NCBI RefSeq assembly: GCF_025567165.1
Contig: NZ_JAOQKC010000006.1
Span: 62,001-126,000 of the forward strand
Direction of reading: 5' to 3'
DNA: 64,000 bases
DNA from: Laedolimicola ammoniilytica
GTDB taxonomy: Bacteria > Bacillota > Clostridia > Lachnospirales > Lachnospiraceae
Shown here: in pieces, positions 56,975-64,000 of the stretch
Numbering within the stretch: the stretch's first letter is position 1
Layout: each line of letters opens with the position of its first letter
The notes under the pieces: generated by a model
The model's database searches: none
Seen by the model: the letters and a program-made list of their open reading frames with translations, nothing else
What the model was told of the DNA's origin: nothing
Made by a program: the position numbers and the translations under genes

Positions 56975-58705
56975 ATGAACACACTGCTTCTGGGCGTGCG
57001 GGTACTGCTCTTCGCCCTTTCTACCTTCGGTTATCTGACCTTTGCTCACCGGAAAACCCGGATTTCCGTAGATTTTCTTCCGGCCCTGGTCTTTACAGGT
57101 CAGATCTGTATCCTCTTTTTCGCGGGGCTTTTGAATCTTCTGCCTCTGGCGGTCCCGGCACTTTTCCTCGTGGGACTGCTCTTGGCCCTTGGCTCCCTCC
57201 ATTACCGGAAGCAATACCGGGATTTCGTGACGCCGGCCCTGATCTTTTTCGCGCTGGCCTGCCTTTATTTCCTTCTGCTCCTGAAGGGCGTGCTCTTTAC
57301 CGGATATGACAATTTTTCCCATTGGGCACTGGTAGTGAAACAGATGCTTCAAACCGATCGGTTCCCCACCTGGCAGGATCCGATTATTCTGTTCCAGGGG
57401 TACCCTCTTGGAAGCTCTGTCTTCATCTATTATGTGAGCAGGCTCATCTCTACTGTGTCGGAGGGGTGTCAGATGTTTGCGCAGACGATGCTGACCATAA
57501 GCCTGATTCTTCCCGTATTTTCCGGCATCCGGAAAAGAAAGCTTCCGGGCTTTCTGCTGCTTCTGGGCGCTTCGTTGTTTTTCCTAAGCTATATCGCCAC
57601 ACCGGACAGTCTGTATGTGGACACTTTGCTGCCACTGTGCGGTGCTTTCGGATTCCTGCTTCTGAACCGGGAGCTGGAGGTAGATGAGCATACGGCCTGG
57701 CTGACGGTGCTTCCGACTGTAGCCGTGATCATGATCAAAAACTCCGGCATCTTCTTCTGGGCACTCATCGCCGGACGGGTACTGATCTACTGGATCCGCC
57801 ACCGGAAGACCGCCTCATCCATGCAGCGGCGCTCCTGGCTGACTGTGATGCTGTTCCCGCTCTTCTCCCTGCTGGCCTGGAACCGGCATGTGGCCTATGT
57901 CTTCACCTCCGCCGAATCTTCGCCCCACAGCATGTCCCTGTCGGTCTACCTGGCCAATATTCAGGCCAAGCTGGCCGACGGCACAATCCCGCAGATTACC
58001 AGGGCTTTCCTGCTTCAGGTGCTGCACGGACGGATTCTGCTGCTTCTGCTGGCCGTGCTTCTGCTGGCGACTCTCTACGCCCGCTTTCAGAAGCTTCCCC
58101 GTCCCGCTTTCGGCAGGCTGGCTCTGTTCCTTGTGCTGGTCTACGCCGCTTATCAGCTGGGCAGCCTGTGTATGTATCTTTTCTCCATGCCGGAGGGCGA
58201 GGCTCTTATGATGGCCGGATATCCCCGGTACTATGGCTCCATCGCCATCTTCTGTCTGGCCATTGCTCTGTACCACTTTGGAAAATGGATGGATATGGTT
58301 CCGGTTCCTACAGCCTTTATTTTCACCTTCGTATTTCTCTTTGTCTTCTGTCTCATGGGCGCCAATCCGCGGATTCTTCTGCGACATTCCGGCGAGACCC
58401 AGCGTGATCGGCTGGAAGCCCTGATTCAGGAATACGGATTGCAGCCAGACAGCGCCTGCCTGGTCTATGTACCGGCGGATGACTCCGGATACACCTATCA
58501 TCTGGTGAAATACGCATTGTATACTGCCACGGTGGATGTACATAATTCCTCGGCTGGGGAAGATATCAGTGAAGTGGTGGAAACAGCCCGGGATCTGGGC
58601 TATGACTATCTGATCTGTTTTGATACGGAAAATGACAAACTCAACCTCTATTGCGCAGAAATGTTCGGAGTGCCCGAAGGCACCCCGGTGATAGCGCTGC
58701 AATAA
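56975..58705 (+). CDS. Polytopic membrane protein, GT-C-like
   Basis: A 576-residue protein with about 12 membrane helices. After three helices an outer loop carries GYDNFSHWALVVKQML, and later LGSSVFIYYVSRL. The Asp in that first long loop resembles the catalytic loop of lipid-dependent glycosyltransferases such as GT39/GT83 enzymes. The C-terminal 120 residues form a soluble domain (SACLVYVPADDSGYTYHL, YDYLICFDTENDKL). AGGAGG precedes the ATG. It ends the rightward run that began at 54349 and converges on the gene at 58712, 6 bases away. Family not recognised with certainty. Confidence 0.75.
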   Translation: MNTLLLGVRVLLFALSTFGYLTFAHRKTRISVDFLPALVFTGQICILFFAGLLNLLPLAVPALFLVGLLLALGSLHYRKQYRDFVTPALIFFALACLYFLLLLKGVLFTGYDNFSHWALVVKQMLQTDRFPTWQDPIILFQGYPLGSSVFIYYVSRLISTVSEGCQMFAQTMLTISLILPVFSGIRKRKLPGFLLLLGASLFFLSYIATPDSLYVDTLLPLCGAFGFLLLNRELEVDEHTAWLTVLPTVAVIMIKNSGIFFWALIAGRVLIYWIRHRKTASSMQRRSWLTVMLFPLFSLLAWNRHVAYVFTSAESSPHSMSLSVYLANIQAKLADGTIPQITRAFLLQVLHGRILLLLLAVLLLATLYARFQKLPRPAFGRLALFLVLVYAAYQLGSLCMYLFSMPEGEALMMAGYPRYYGSIAIFCLAIALYHFGKWMDMVPVPTAFIFTFVFLFVFCLMGANPRILLRHSGETQRDRLEALIQEYGLQPDSACLVYVPADDSGYTYHLVKYALYTATVDVHNSSAGEDISEVVETARDLGYDYLICFDTENDKLNLYCAEMFGVPEGTPVIALQ

Positions 58706-58711
58706 CGTTTC

Positions 58712-60199
58712 TTAAAATCCGGATATATCATAGATCCGGACACTTTCTTCGGAAATCAATGCGTCCTCCCGAAATACGGGGACGGTATCTGCGAGGGCCT
58801 CTTCGAGGCCCTCGATGTTGTTCTGACCTCCGGTCAGCAGCCAGAAGGACTGTACTTCGGGGTAATGGGAGCGGATTCGTTCCAGCATTTCTTCATACCC
58901 GATGGTCTCCTCCCGGCTCTCATTCCAGACGGAAAAGGTGATGGGGGCTTCCGTCAGCGGGTACCAGAGCGTCCGATCCGGCGCGTAAGCTGCCACCGCG
59001 TAGGCCGGTACGTCTCCGGCTGTCACCAGAAGCGCTTCCTGCGGAATTTCTTTTTCAATATAAGCCGCCGCATCTTTTCCCGCGGAATAGGGCTCCTTCC
59101 AGTCCGACTCCATAGCTCCCCGGTGTCCGTCCACCGACAGCAGACAGAGAACCGCCAGCAGAGCCTGAAAGCCCACGGCTGCCGCCCGGTTTCCTTTTCT
59201 TCTCCAGTCCGTCTCTTCTCTCTCCCCGGAAGCCTTCTTCTTTTCCAAAATCAGCCACAGAATAAAAATCAGTTCATGGACCAGCAGCATGGCCTTCTGC
59301 TCCGAGGGCAGATAGACATAGGTAAACATCAGCACCTGGCTGCCCACAGCCGCTGCCAGAATCAGGGTCTCTTTCCAGGACCAGAGCAGAAGCAGCAAAA
59401 AGCAGAGAGCTATTACAAATACCAGTATTTTCCATGTTTCATCGCTGATTCCGCCGCCTACCGCAAAACCGGACGCCCATTGGGAAGCCACGCTCATCCG
59501 GTGCAGATTGGAGGATAGGGTGGAACTGATGTGAATGTTCACGCCGGTATTCCTGTCCGTGCTGCCGAAGAGTTCCCAGATCAGGAACAGACCACTTGCC
59601 AGATTCAGAAACACGGCACACAGACGCACCCGGTTTTCCGGCTTTTTCAGGGGAATTTCCCGCAGAATCTCCAGCAGCCAGAAGAAGGACAGGGCTGCGG
59701 ACAGCCCCAGCATGTAAATATGGGTCTGGGTCAGAAGTGCCAGCAGAATGCCATAGGGCAGAGGCTTTTCCATCCGCCTGGGATAACACAGGGCCAGCAG
59801 AGCCAGCAACGGCGGCACCAGTGCATAGCTTCTGGAAATAACCGGATAGTAATACAGGAAAAAGCCGCTGAACACGGTCAGAACCCGAACCGGCATGGAA
59901 AACGGAGCGCGGGTCAGCATCAGCCAGGCTGCCACAGCCATCAGGACCAGGCTGATACCATTCATGCTCCCAAAGGGCGCGTGAAGCTTCGCGAAGGGCA
60001 TCAGAATCAGATACCAGAGACAGGGATGTCCCTCGTATTTCAGCTGGGCGAACAGCCCCTTCAGATCCAAAAGCCCGGCTATCTGCCAGGCCTGCGCCTC
60101 ATCACGCCAGTTCTCGTGATGGAGGATCAGCGCCATATTTACGGCCAGATAGACCGCCAGCAAAAGGATGGGCCAGAACCTCTTTTTCGTTTTCTCCAT
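58712..60199 (-). CDS. Polytopic membrane protein, GT-C-like
   Basis: A 495-residue protein with about 11 membrane helices. The first outer loop contains HHENWRDEAQAWQIA, an acidic motif of the GT-C type (DE), then YEGHPCLWYLI with conserved His-Pro. The start at 60199 is chosen because AAGGAG lies about 10 bases upstream and the N-terminus MEKTKKRFWPI fits; the frame opens at 60226. It is leftward, alone between two rightward genes. The extracellular C-terminal domain has PQEALLVTAGDVPAYAV. Probable extracytoplasmic glycosyltransferase. Confidence 0.76.
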   Translation of the reverse strand: MEKTKKRFWPILLLAVYLAVNMALILHHENWRDEAQAWQIAGLLDLKGLFAQLKYEGHPCLWYLILMPFAKLHAPFGSMNGISLVLMAVAAWLMLTRAPFSMPVRVLTVFSGFFLYYYPVISRSYALVPPLLALLALCYPRRMEKPLPYGILLALLTQTHIYMLGLSAALSFFWLLEILREIPLKKPENRVRLCAVFLNLASGLFLIWELFGSTDRNTGVNIHISSTLSSNLHRMSVASQWASGFAVGGGISDETWKILVFVIALCFLLLLLWSWKETLILAAAVGSQVLMFTYVYLPSEQKAMLLVHELIFILWLILEKKKASGEREETDWRRKGNRAAAVGFQALLAVLCLLSVDGHRGAMESDWKEPYSAGKDAAAYIEKEIPQEALLVTAGDVPAYAVAAYAPDRTLWYPLTEAPITFSVWNESREETIGYEEMLERIRSHYPEVQSFWLLTGGQNNIEGLEEALADTVPVFREDALISEESVRIYDISGF

Positions 60200-60233
60200 G
60201 TCCTTTGTTCTCCTTCTATTCTGCAAATCTCAT

Positions 60234-60262
60234 TTGACAAATGCGTGCTTATCTTCTATGAT
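60234..60262 (+). promoter_or_regulatory. Promoter of the 60308 gene
   Basis: TTGACA (60234-60239) and TATGAT (60257-60262) are 17 bases apart, 46 bases before the ATG at 60308. Confidence 0.7.
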
Positions 60263-60307
60263 ACCCATATCGGTTTTTCCGAAATTCTGTATTCAAAGGT
60301 GATTTTT

Positions 60308-61804
60308 ATGAAACGCTATTTTCAGGCTTCCGGACTTGCCCGGCTCTGCTTTCTGACCGTTCTTGTCCTGATTCTGACCACACTGCCGCTTCTCTATATC
60401 GCTCGGTACGATCATTCCAGCGCGGACGACTATACCTACGGCAATTATACCCATCAGGTATGGGAGGAGACCCACTCGCCGGTCAGGCTTATCGGCGCTG
60501 CCTTCCAGACCTCCCATGACTTCTGGTATACCTACCAGGGCCCCTTCGCCTCCGCGTTTTTCATGTCCCTGCAGCCCTCTGTTATCAGCGAACGGCTCTA
60601 CGGACTGACTGCCTGGCTCATGCTGGGCATGCTGATCGCCAGTCATTTTCTTTTCTTCAAAGTACTGTTGGGAGATTATCTGGGGGCAAAGCCGGTTCAT
60701 TATATCACCATCGCGGCGGCCTTTCTGGTGCTCTGCATCCAGACCATGCCGGATCCGGTGGAGGCTTACTACTGGTATGTGGGCAGCGTCCACTATACCT
60801 TCATGTATTCCTGTATGCTGTTTCTGCTGTCCTGTCTCATGTTGTTTTTGAAGACGTCCTCCCGCATCCGGGGCGCGCTGCTTCTGTTTCTCGCCTGTCT
60901 GCTGGGACTCATCTGCGGCGGATCCAACTTCATCACCGCCCTGCAGACACCGGTTTTACTGTGCTTGTTTGGCGGTTTCTGTCTCTTTTACCGGAACCGG
61001 AAAGCACTCTGGTGCCTGCTGCCCCTGGGCTTCACCCTCACCGGCCTCTACTTCAATGTAACCGCACCGGGCAACACGGTCCGACAGGGCGAAATCTCAC
61101 CTCTGTCCCCGGTAACCGCCATTTATGATTCTTTCCGATATGCCGTTACCTATTTTAAGGAATGGACCAACATTTATTTTCTTCTGCTGCTTCTGTTCCT
61201 GACTCCGGTGATCTGGCATTTCGTATCCCGCTCCCACCGGCGTTACCCGCTACCTGGCCTAGTGATCTTTCTCTCCTTTTGCGGCTATGCCTGTATGTTC
61301 ACGCCCTCGGTCTACTCTCTGGGCTTCGCCGGATACGCCCGAGTACTGAACATCATCATGTGCGCCCTGTACCTGTTTCTTTTTCTGGATCTGATTTATT
61401 TTCTTGGATGGCTTGCTTCCAAAACTACGGTTTCTGTCTCGAACCCAGCTTTCCGGAAACCTTTCCTGCAGTCCTGGTACACCGGCATCGCTGTGACCAC
61501 CCTGGTGGCCCTGTTCTTCACCAAGCCGGATCAGATCACCTCTTTTTCCGCCGTCAATGCCCTGTACAAGGGATATGCCCAGTCTTATCACCAGGAAAAT
61601 CTTGACCGGATCTCCATGCTTTCCCTGGAGGGTGTGGATGAGGTCTGGGTTCCTAATTTCTCTGTGGAGCCCCACCTGCTCTTCTTCGACAATCTGGATA
61701 CCGATGAGACCTGTTGGAAGAACCAGGCCGTAGCCGAATGGTTCGGCAAAAAGGTGGTTCATATGGTTGAAGTCTATCAGCTGGACCACGAGAATGTCCA
61801 GTAA
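60308..61804 (+). CDS. Polytopic membrane protein (DUF6056-like), paralog of 54349-55863
   Basis: A 498-residue protein with about 11 membrane helices. The outer-loop motif SSADDYTYGN and downstream TYQGPFASAFFMSLQPSVISERLYGL match the protein at 54349 nearly word for word, as does the C-terminal VDEVWVPNFSV. The frame opens far upstream at 59531, but the ATG at 60308 has AAAGGTGA at good spacing and lies after the promoter. It stands alone and converges on the gene at 61817. Two paralogs in one wall locus suggest different sugar or acceptor use. Confidence 0.78.
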   Translation: MKRYFQASGLARLCFLTVLVLILTTLPLLYIARYDHSSADDYTYGNYTHQVWEETHSPVRLIGAAFQTSHDFWYTYQGPFASAFFMSLQPSVISERLYGLTAWLMLGMLIASHFLFFKVLLGDYLGAKPVHYITIAAAFLVLCIQTMPDPVEAYYWYVGSVHYTFMYSCMLFLLSCLMLFLKTSSRIRGALLLFLACLLGLICGGSNFITALQTPVLLCLFGGFCLFYRNRKALWCLLPLGFTLTGLYFNVTAPGNTVRQGEISPLSPVTAIYDSFRYAVTYFKEWTNIYFLLLLLFLTPVIWHFVSRSHRRYPLPGLVIFLSFCGYACMFTPSVYSLGFAGYARVLNIIMCALYLFLFLDLIYFLGWLASKTTVSVSNPAFRKPFLQSWYTGIAVTTLVALFFTKPDQITSFSAVNALYKGYAQSYHQENLDRISMLSLEGVDEVWVPNFSVEPHLLFFDNLDTDETCWKNQAVAEWFGKKVVHMVEVYQLDHENVQ

Positions 61805-61816
61805 GCCTTCCGTTTT

Positions 61817-64000
61817 TCACGCCGGGGCTGACGAACCGTCAGATCCCGGCCTTTTTCTTTTCTTCCCCATATAATAAACCAGCACTCCAATCCAGGCGCA
61901 GAGGCTGACTATCTCCGATACATTCCACCACAATGGCGCCAGGAATTCCATCCGGATCGTCCCCTCATAATCCGCAGGGAGCATGATTCCTGTCATTCCT
62001 AAGTCTGTTCGCAGCATCTGGAATTCCTCTTTTGTTTCCGCATCCCAGGCTTTGTATCCCTTATAGAGTAAAATCGGTACCTCCAGCACCGTCTCCTCTG
62101 ATTCCGTATTCTTACAGGTCACCCGGATCTTATTGTACTGCTTTTGAAAGCTTTCTATTTCCACGCCATTTCCCCGGGGCTCCAGCGGATGAAAGGCTTC
62201 CTCCTCATCCAGCTCAATATCCGCCGGAAGATACTCTCCACCCGACACATAATAGGTGGCATCCCGTTCCTCGTGGCACTCTTCCACCTCCGCCGTCTCC
62301 ATAAAGGTAAAAAGCGTATATCCGCTCCCCAGAAGCGTGAAGGTCACCAGCAGACCAGTACACAGACGCACCAGCTTCTGCCTTCCTTGCTTTTTCAGGT
62401 ATGCCAGCGCCGCGCAGACACCCACGGTCAGGGACAGAGTTCCCATACCCAGCAGCCGCCAGGGGAATTGCAGGGTAGACAGGAAATGGAATCCCGCATT
62501 TTCCAGAAAATCCCATGGAAAATATTTTGTCGCGCCATACAGGGTCAGCAACGCAAACCCCAGGTTCAACGCCAGAAGCTTCCGTTCCTCCTTATCCCTT
62601 CTGCAGACGATAAGGGTCAGTGCAAGAATCAAAAAAGCCAGCTGCATGGCCAATCCGATTCCCAGCGGCAGCTCGCCCTGGATGCCGTTCGGCCAGATCC
62701 CGGTTCCATGCTGCCAGATCCGGAAAAGCTCTCCCACAGTCAAGCCATTTTCCTGAATCCCACTGCCGGACAGAATTCCCACTGTAATGTTCATCTTCTC
62801 ATGGAGCATCTCGTCCAAAAAGGGAATCAGAAACCATAAATTCAGAAGCAGCGCCAGCACCACAGCCTTTATGAGGGCCAGAAAGGTCTCCTTCTGAAAG
62901 ATCCGGCGGATCATCACGAGACAGAGCACGCCGGCCAGCATGGCCGCCATTTCCGTGGAGAGCATATGGGTCTCCAGAAGCCCGGTAACCCCCATGGCCA
63001 GCGCCATCCAGTTCTTTTTCCCGCTGTAATCACTGAATATGGACCAGAAGCCGTAGAGCGCCAGCGGCAGAAAAGCCATGGCACTGTATTCGCCCAGAGC
63101 CGCCCTGGTATACACATTCGCCAGACGATAAGCCGACAGCGTATACAGGAAGCTGCCAAGACTTGCCATCCGCACGTCTCCCAGTATCCGCTTCAGGCAG
63201 TAAAAGGTCAGTGCCGCTGTAAATCCGTTGACTGCCAGTACATACCCTTCGTAGACCTCCTGCACACTGAAACCGAGCATCCGGAAAACTCCGGGCACAT
63301 AGAGCAGAGCGTCCCCATAAAACAGGGATACCGGGTACCCGTAACCATGAAGCCAGTTGGGCTGAATCCGCACCGGGAGTTGGCCGGAGGCAAGCCCCTG
63401 CCATACGCCCTCTATCCGAAGGAAATGGAAACCGCTGTCATGGCCGATGTAGACACCCCGGGACAGAAGTGGGATGGACGCCAGAAATACCGTCACAAGC
63501 AGTTGATATCCAGTCCGCCGCTTCTCCCGGGTATCCAGCCTTCCGCCCGGCCCGAAAAACCGCAAGAAAATCCCCAGCGCCAGGCAAAAGAGAACTGCCT
63601 GCGCTAGCTCCCGCGTTCTTCCCTGGATGCTCTCCTTCACAGTCACTTTCGACACAGAGAACCCGTTATAGCCCTGATAAGCGGTTCGAATCGTCACATC
63701 CGGCACATCTGCCGATACCCAGACCTGGAAGCTTTCCTCTGTCTTCCCCCGTTCCAGCAGGATCGCATCGGAACCTACTTTCCCGGATCGGGTATCAGAC
63801 TTCGCGAAAATCGTATTTTCCGTGCCCTCCGCCTGATACTCCACCGTCACCTCGTAGACGCCCCGGGACAGGGCAAGCGGTTTGCCAAGGGTCGCCTCCT
63901 TCACTTCCCCTTCCGTGACGTGCAGGTTTACCCCCATCTCATAAGTTACTCTTTTCCTCAGAAAGCTGGACGCCGCCATGAGAAGCAGCACCGCACATAA
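61817..64000 (-). CDS. Large polytopic membrane protein, YfhO/GT-C-like (5' end outside the window)
   Basis: At least 727 residues are visible; the frame is open to the window edge, so the true start is probably beyond 64000. A hydrophobic stretch near the visible beginning (LLLMAASSFL) is followed by an extracellular beta-rich domain, then about 12 membrane helices. The first helix hairpin is followed by IGHDSGFHFLRIEG, an acidic GT-C-type loop, and LPVRIQPNWLHGYGYPVSLFYG. The C-terminal outer domain has YVSGGEYLPADIEL and a final helix. It resembles YfhO-like membrane proteins that glycosylate lipoteichoic acid, but this assignment is tentative. Confidence 0.75.
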   Translation of the reverse strand, partial: LCAVLLLMAASSFLRKRVTYEMGVNLHVTEGEVKEATLGKPLALSRGVYEVTVEYQAEGTENTIFAKSDTRSGKVGSDAILLERGKTEESFQVWVSADVPDVTIRTAYQGYNGFSVSKVTVKESIQGRTRELAQAVLFCLALGIFLRFFGPGGRLDTREKRRTGYQLLVTVFLASIPLLSRGVYIGHDSGFHFLRIEGVWQGLASGQLPVRIQPNWLHGYGYPVSLFYGDALLYVPGVFRMLGFSVQEVYEGYVLAVNGFTAALTFYCLKRILGDVRMASLGSFLYTLSAYRLANVYTRAALGEYSAMAFLPLALYGFWSIFSDYSGKKNWMALAMGVTGLLETHMLSTEMAAMLAGVLCLVMIRRIFQKETFLALIKAVVLALLLNLWFLIPFLDEMLHEKMNITVGILSGSGIQENGLTVGELFRIWQHGTGIWPNGIQGELPLGIGLAMQLAFLILALTLIVCRRDKEERKLLALNLGFALLTLYGATKYFPWDFLENAGFHFLSTLQFPWRLLGMGTLSLTVGVCAALAYLKKQGRQKLVRLCTGLLVTFTLLGSGYTLFTFMETAEVEECHEERDATYYVSGGEYLPADIELDEEEAFHPLEPRGNGVEIESFQKQYNKIRVTCKNTESEETVLEVPILLYKGYKAWDAETKEEFQMLRTDLGMTGIMLPADYEGTIRMEFLAPLWWNVSEIVSLCAWIGVLVYYMGKKRKRPGSDGSSAPA

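Noticed and set aside
59531..60307. Long N-terminal extension of the DUF6056-like protein at 60308
   Set aside because: It is antisense to a well-supported gene (58712-60199), is Gln/His/Arg-rich like a shadow frame, and the ATG at 60308 has its own promoter and ribosome binding site.
61817..63991. Complete gene with a GTG start at 63991
   Set aside because: The frame stays open to the window edge and no ribosome binding site is visible, so the start probably lies outside.

Overview
The window looks like a chromosomal segment of an anaerobic Firmicute, most likely a member of the Clostridia close to Lachnospiraceae. This is an inference. It rests on strong AGGAGG-type ribosome binding sites, the PyrK/PyrDB type of dihydroorotate dehydrogenase, the group 2 PyrF, the LytR-CpsA-Psr (LCP), CotH, VTC and VanZ-like proteins typical of that group, and mid-range G+C with AT-rich intergenic DNA. 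I saw no rRNA, tRNA, CRISPR array, insertion sequence or prophage.

Region 1 (1-9.4 kb) is a sugar or polyol uptake and catabolism locus. A ribose-type ABC importer (binding lipoprotein, permease, double ATPase) and a zinc alcohol dehydrogenase are transcribed leftward, divergently from a ROK-family repressor. Next comes a second leftward operon with its own promoter and operator: a DeoC-like aldolase, an FGGY kinase and an aldo/keto reductase. The substrate is not evident; the gene set suggests oxidation, phosphorylation and aldol cleavage of a polyol or deoxysugar.

Region 2 (9.5-22.7 kb) is housekeeping. It holds the purE-purM-purN-purD operon, an M29 aminopeptidase with a long N-terminal extension, three small membrane proteins (one only 50 aa), pyrE, a lone prepilin peptidase, the pyrF-pyrK-pyrDB operon and hflX. 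The intergenic gaps carry several dense hairpin repeats and structured leaders.

Region 3 (about 21.8-64 kb) is a large cell-wall polysaccharide locus. From right to left on the minus strand it encodes dTDP-sugar synthesis (rfbB, rfbA, rfbC), an ABC polymer exporter, several GT2 glycosyltransferases, a DUF6020-like protein, three tandem paralogous polytopic membrane proteins, a WecE-type aminotransferase, an ATP-grasp ligase, a pair of four-helix EamA-type transporters, an LtaS-like phosphoglycerol transferase, a glycerophosphodiesterase with Ig-like repeats, GtrA, CotH kinase, VTC and DUF4956 proteins, further GT2 enzymes, the initiating Und-P sugar transferase and an LCP ligase. A smaller set at 54.3-64 kb, on both strands, adds GT-C-like membrane proteins and a GT2-GtrA fusion. 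Together these could build a polymer on undecaprenyl phosphate, export it by ABC transporter, decorate it outside the membrane from Und-P-sugar donors and phosphoglycerol, and attach it to peptidoglycan.

The most notable non-coding signal is a roughly 130-nt element present twice, immediately upstream of the initiating sugar transferase gene (25435-25566, minus strand) and of a wall-locus membrane protein gene (54197-54321, plus strand). The two copies share primary sequence and have three stems with compensatory base changes plus a possible loop-to-5'-end interaction. This is a candidate undescribed cis-acting RNA for polysaccharide genes.
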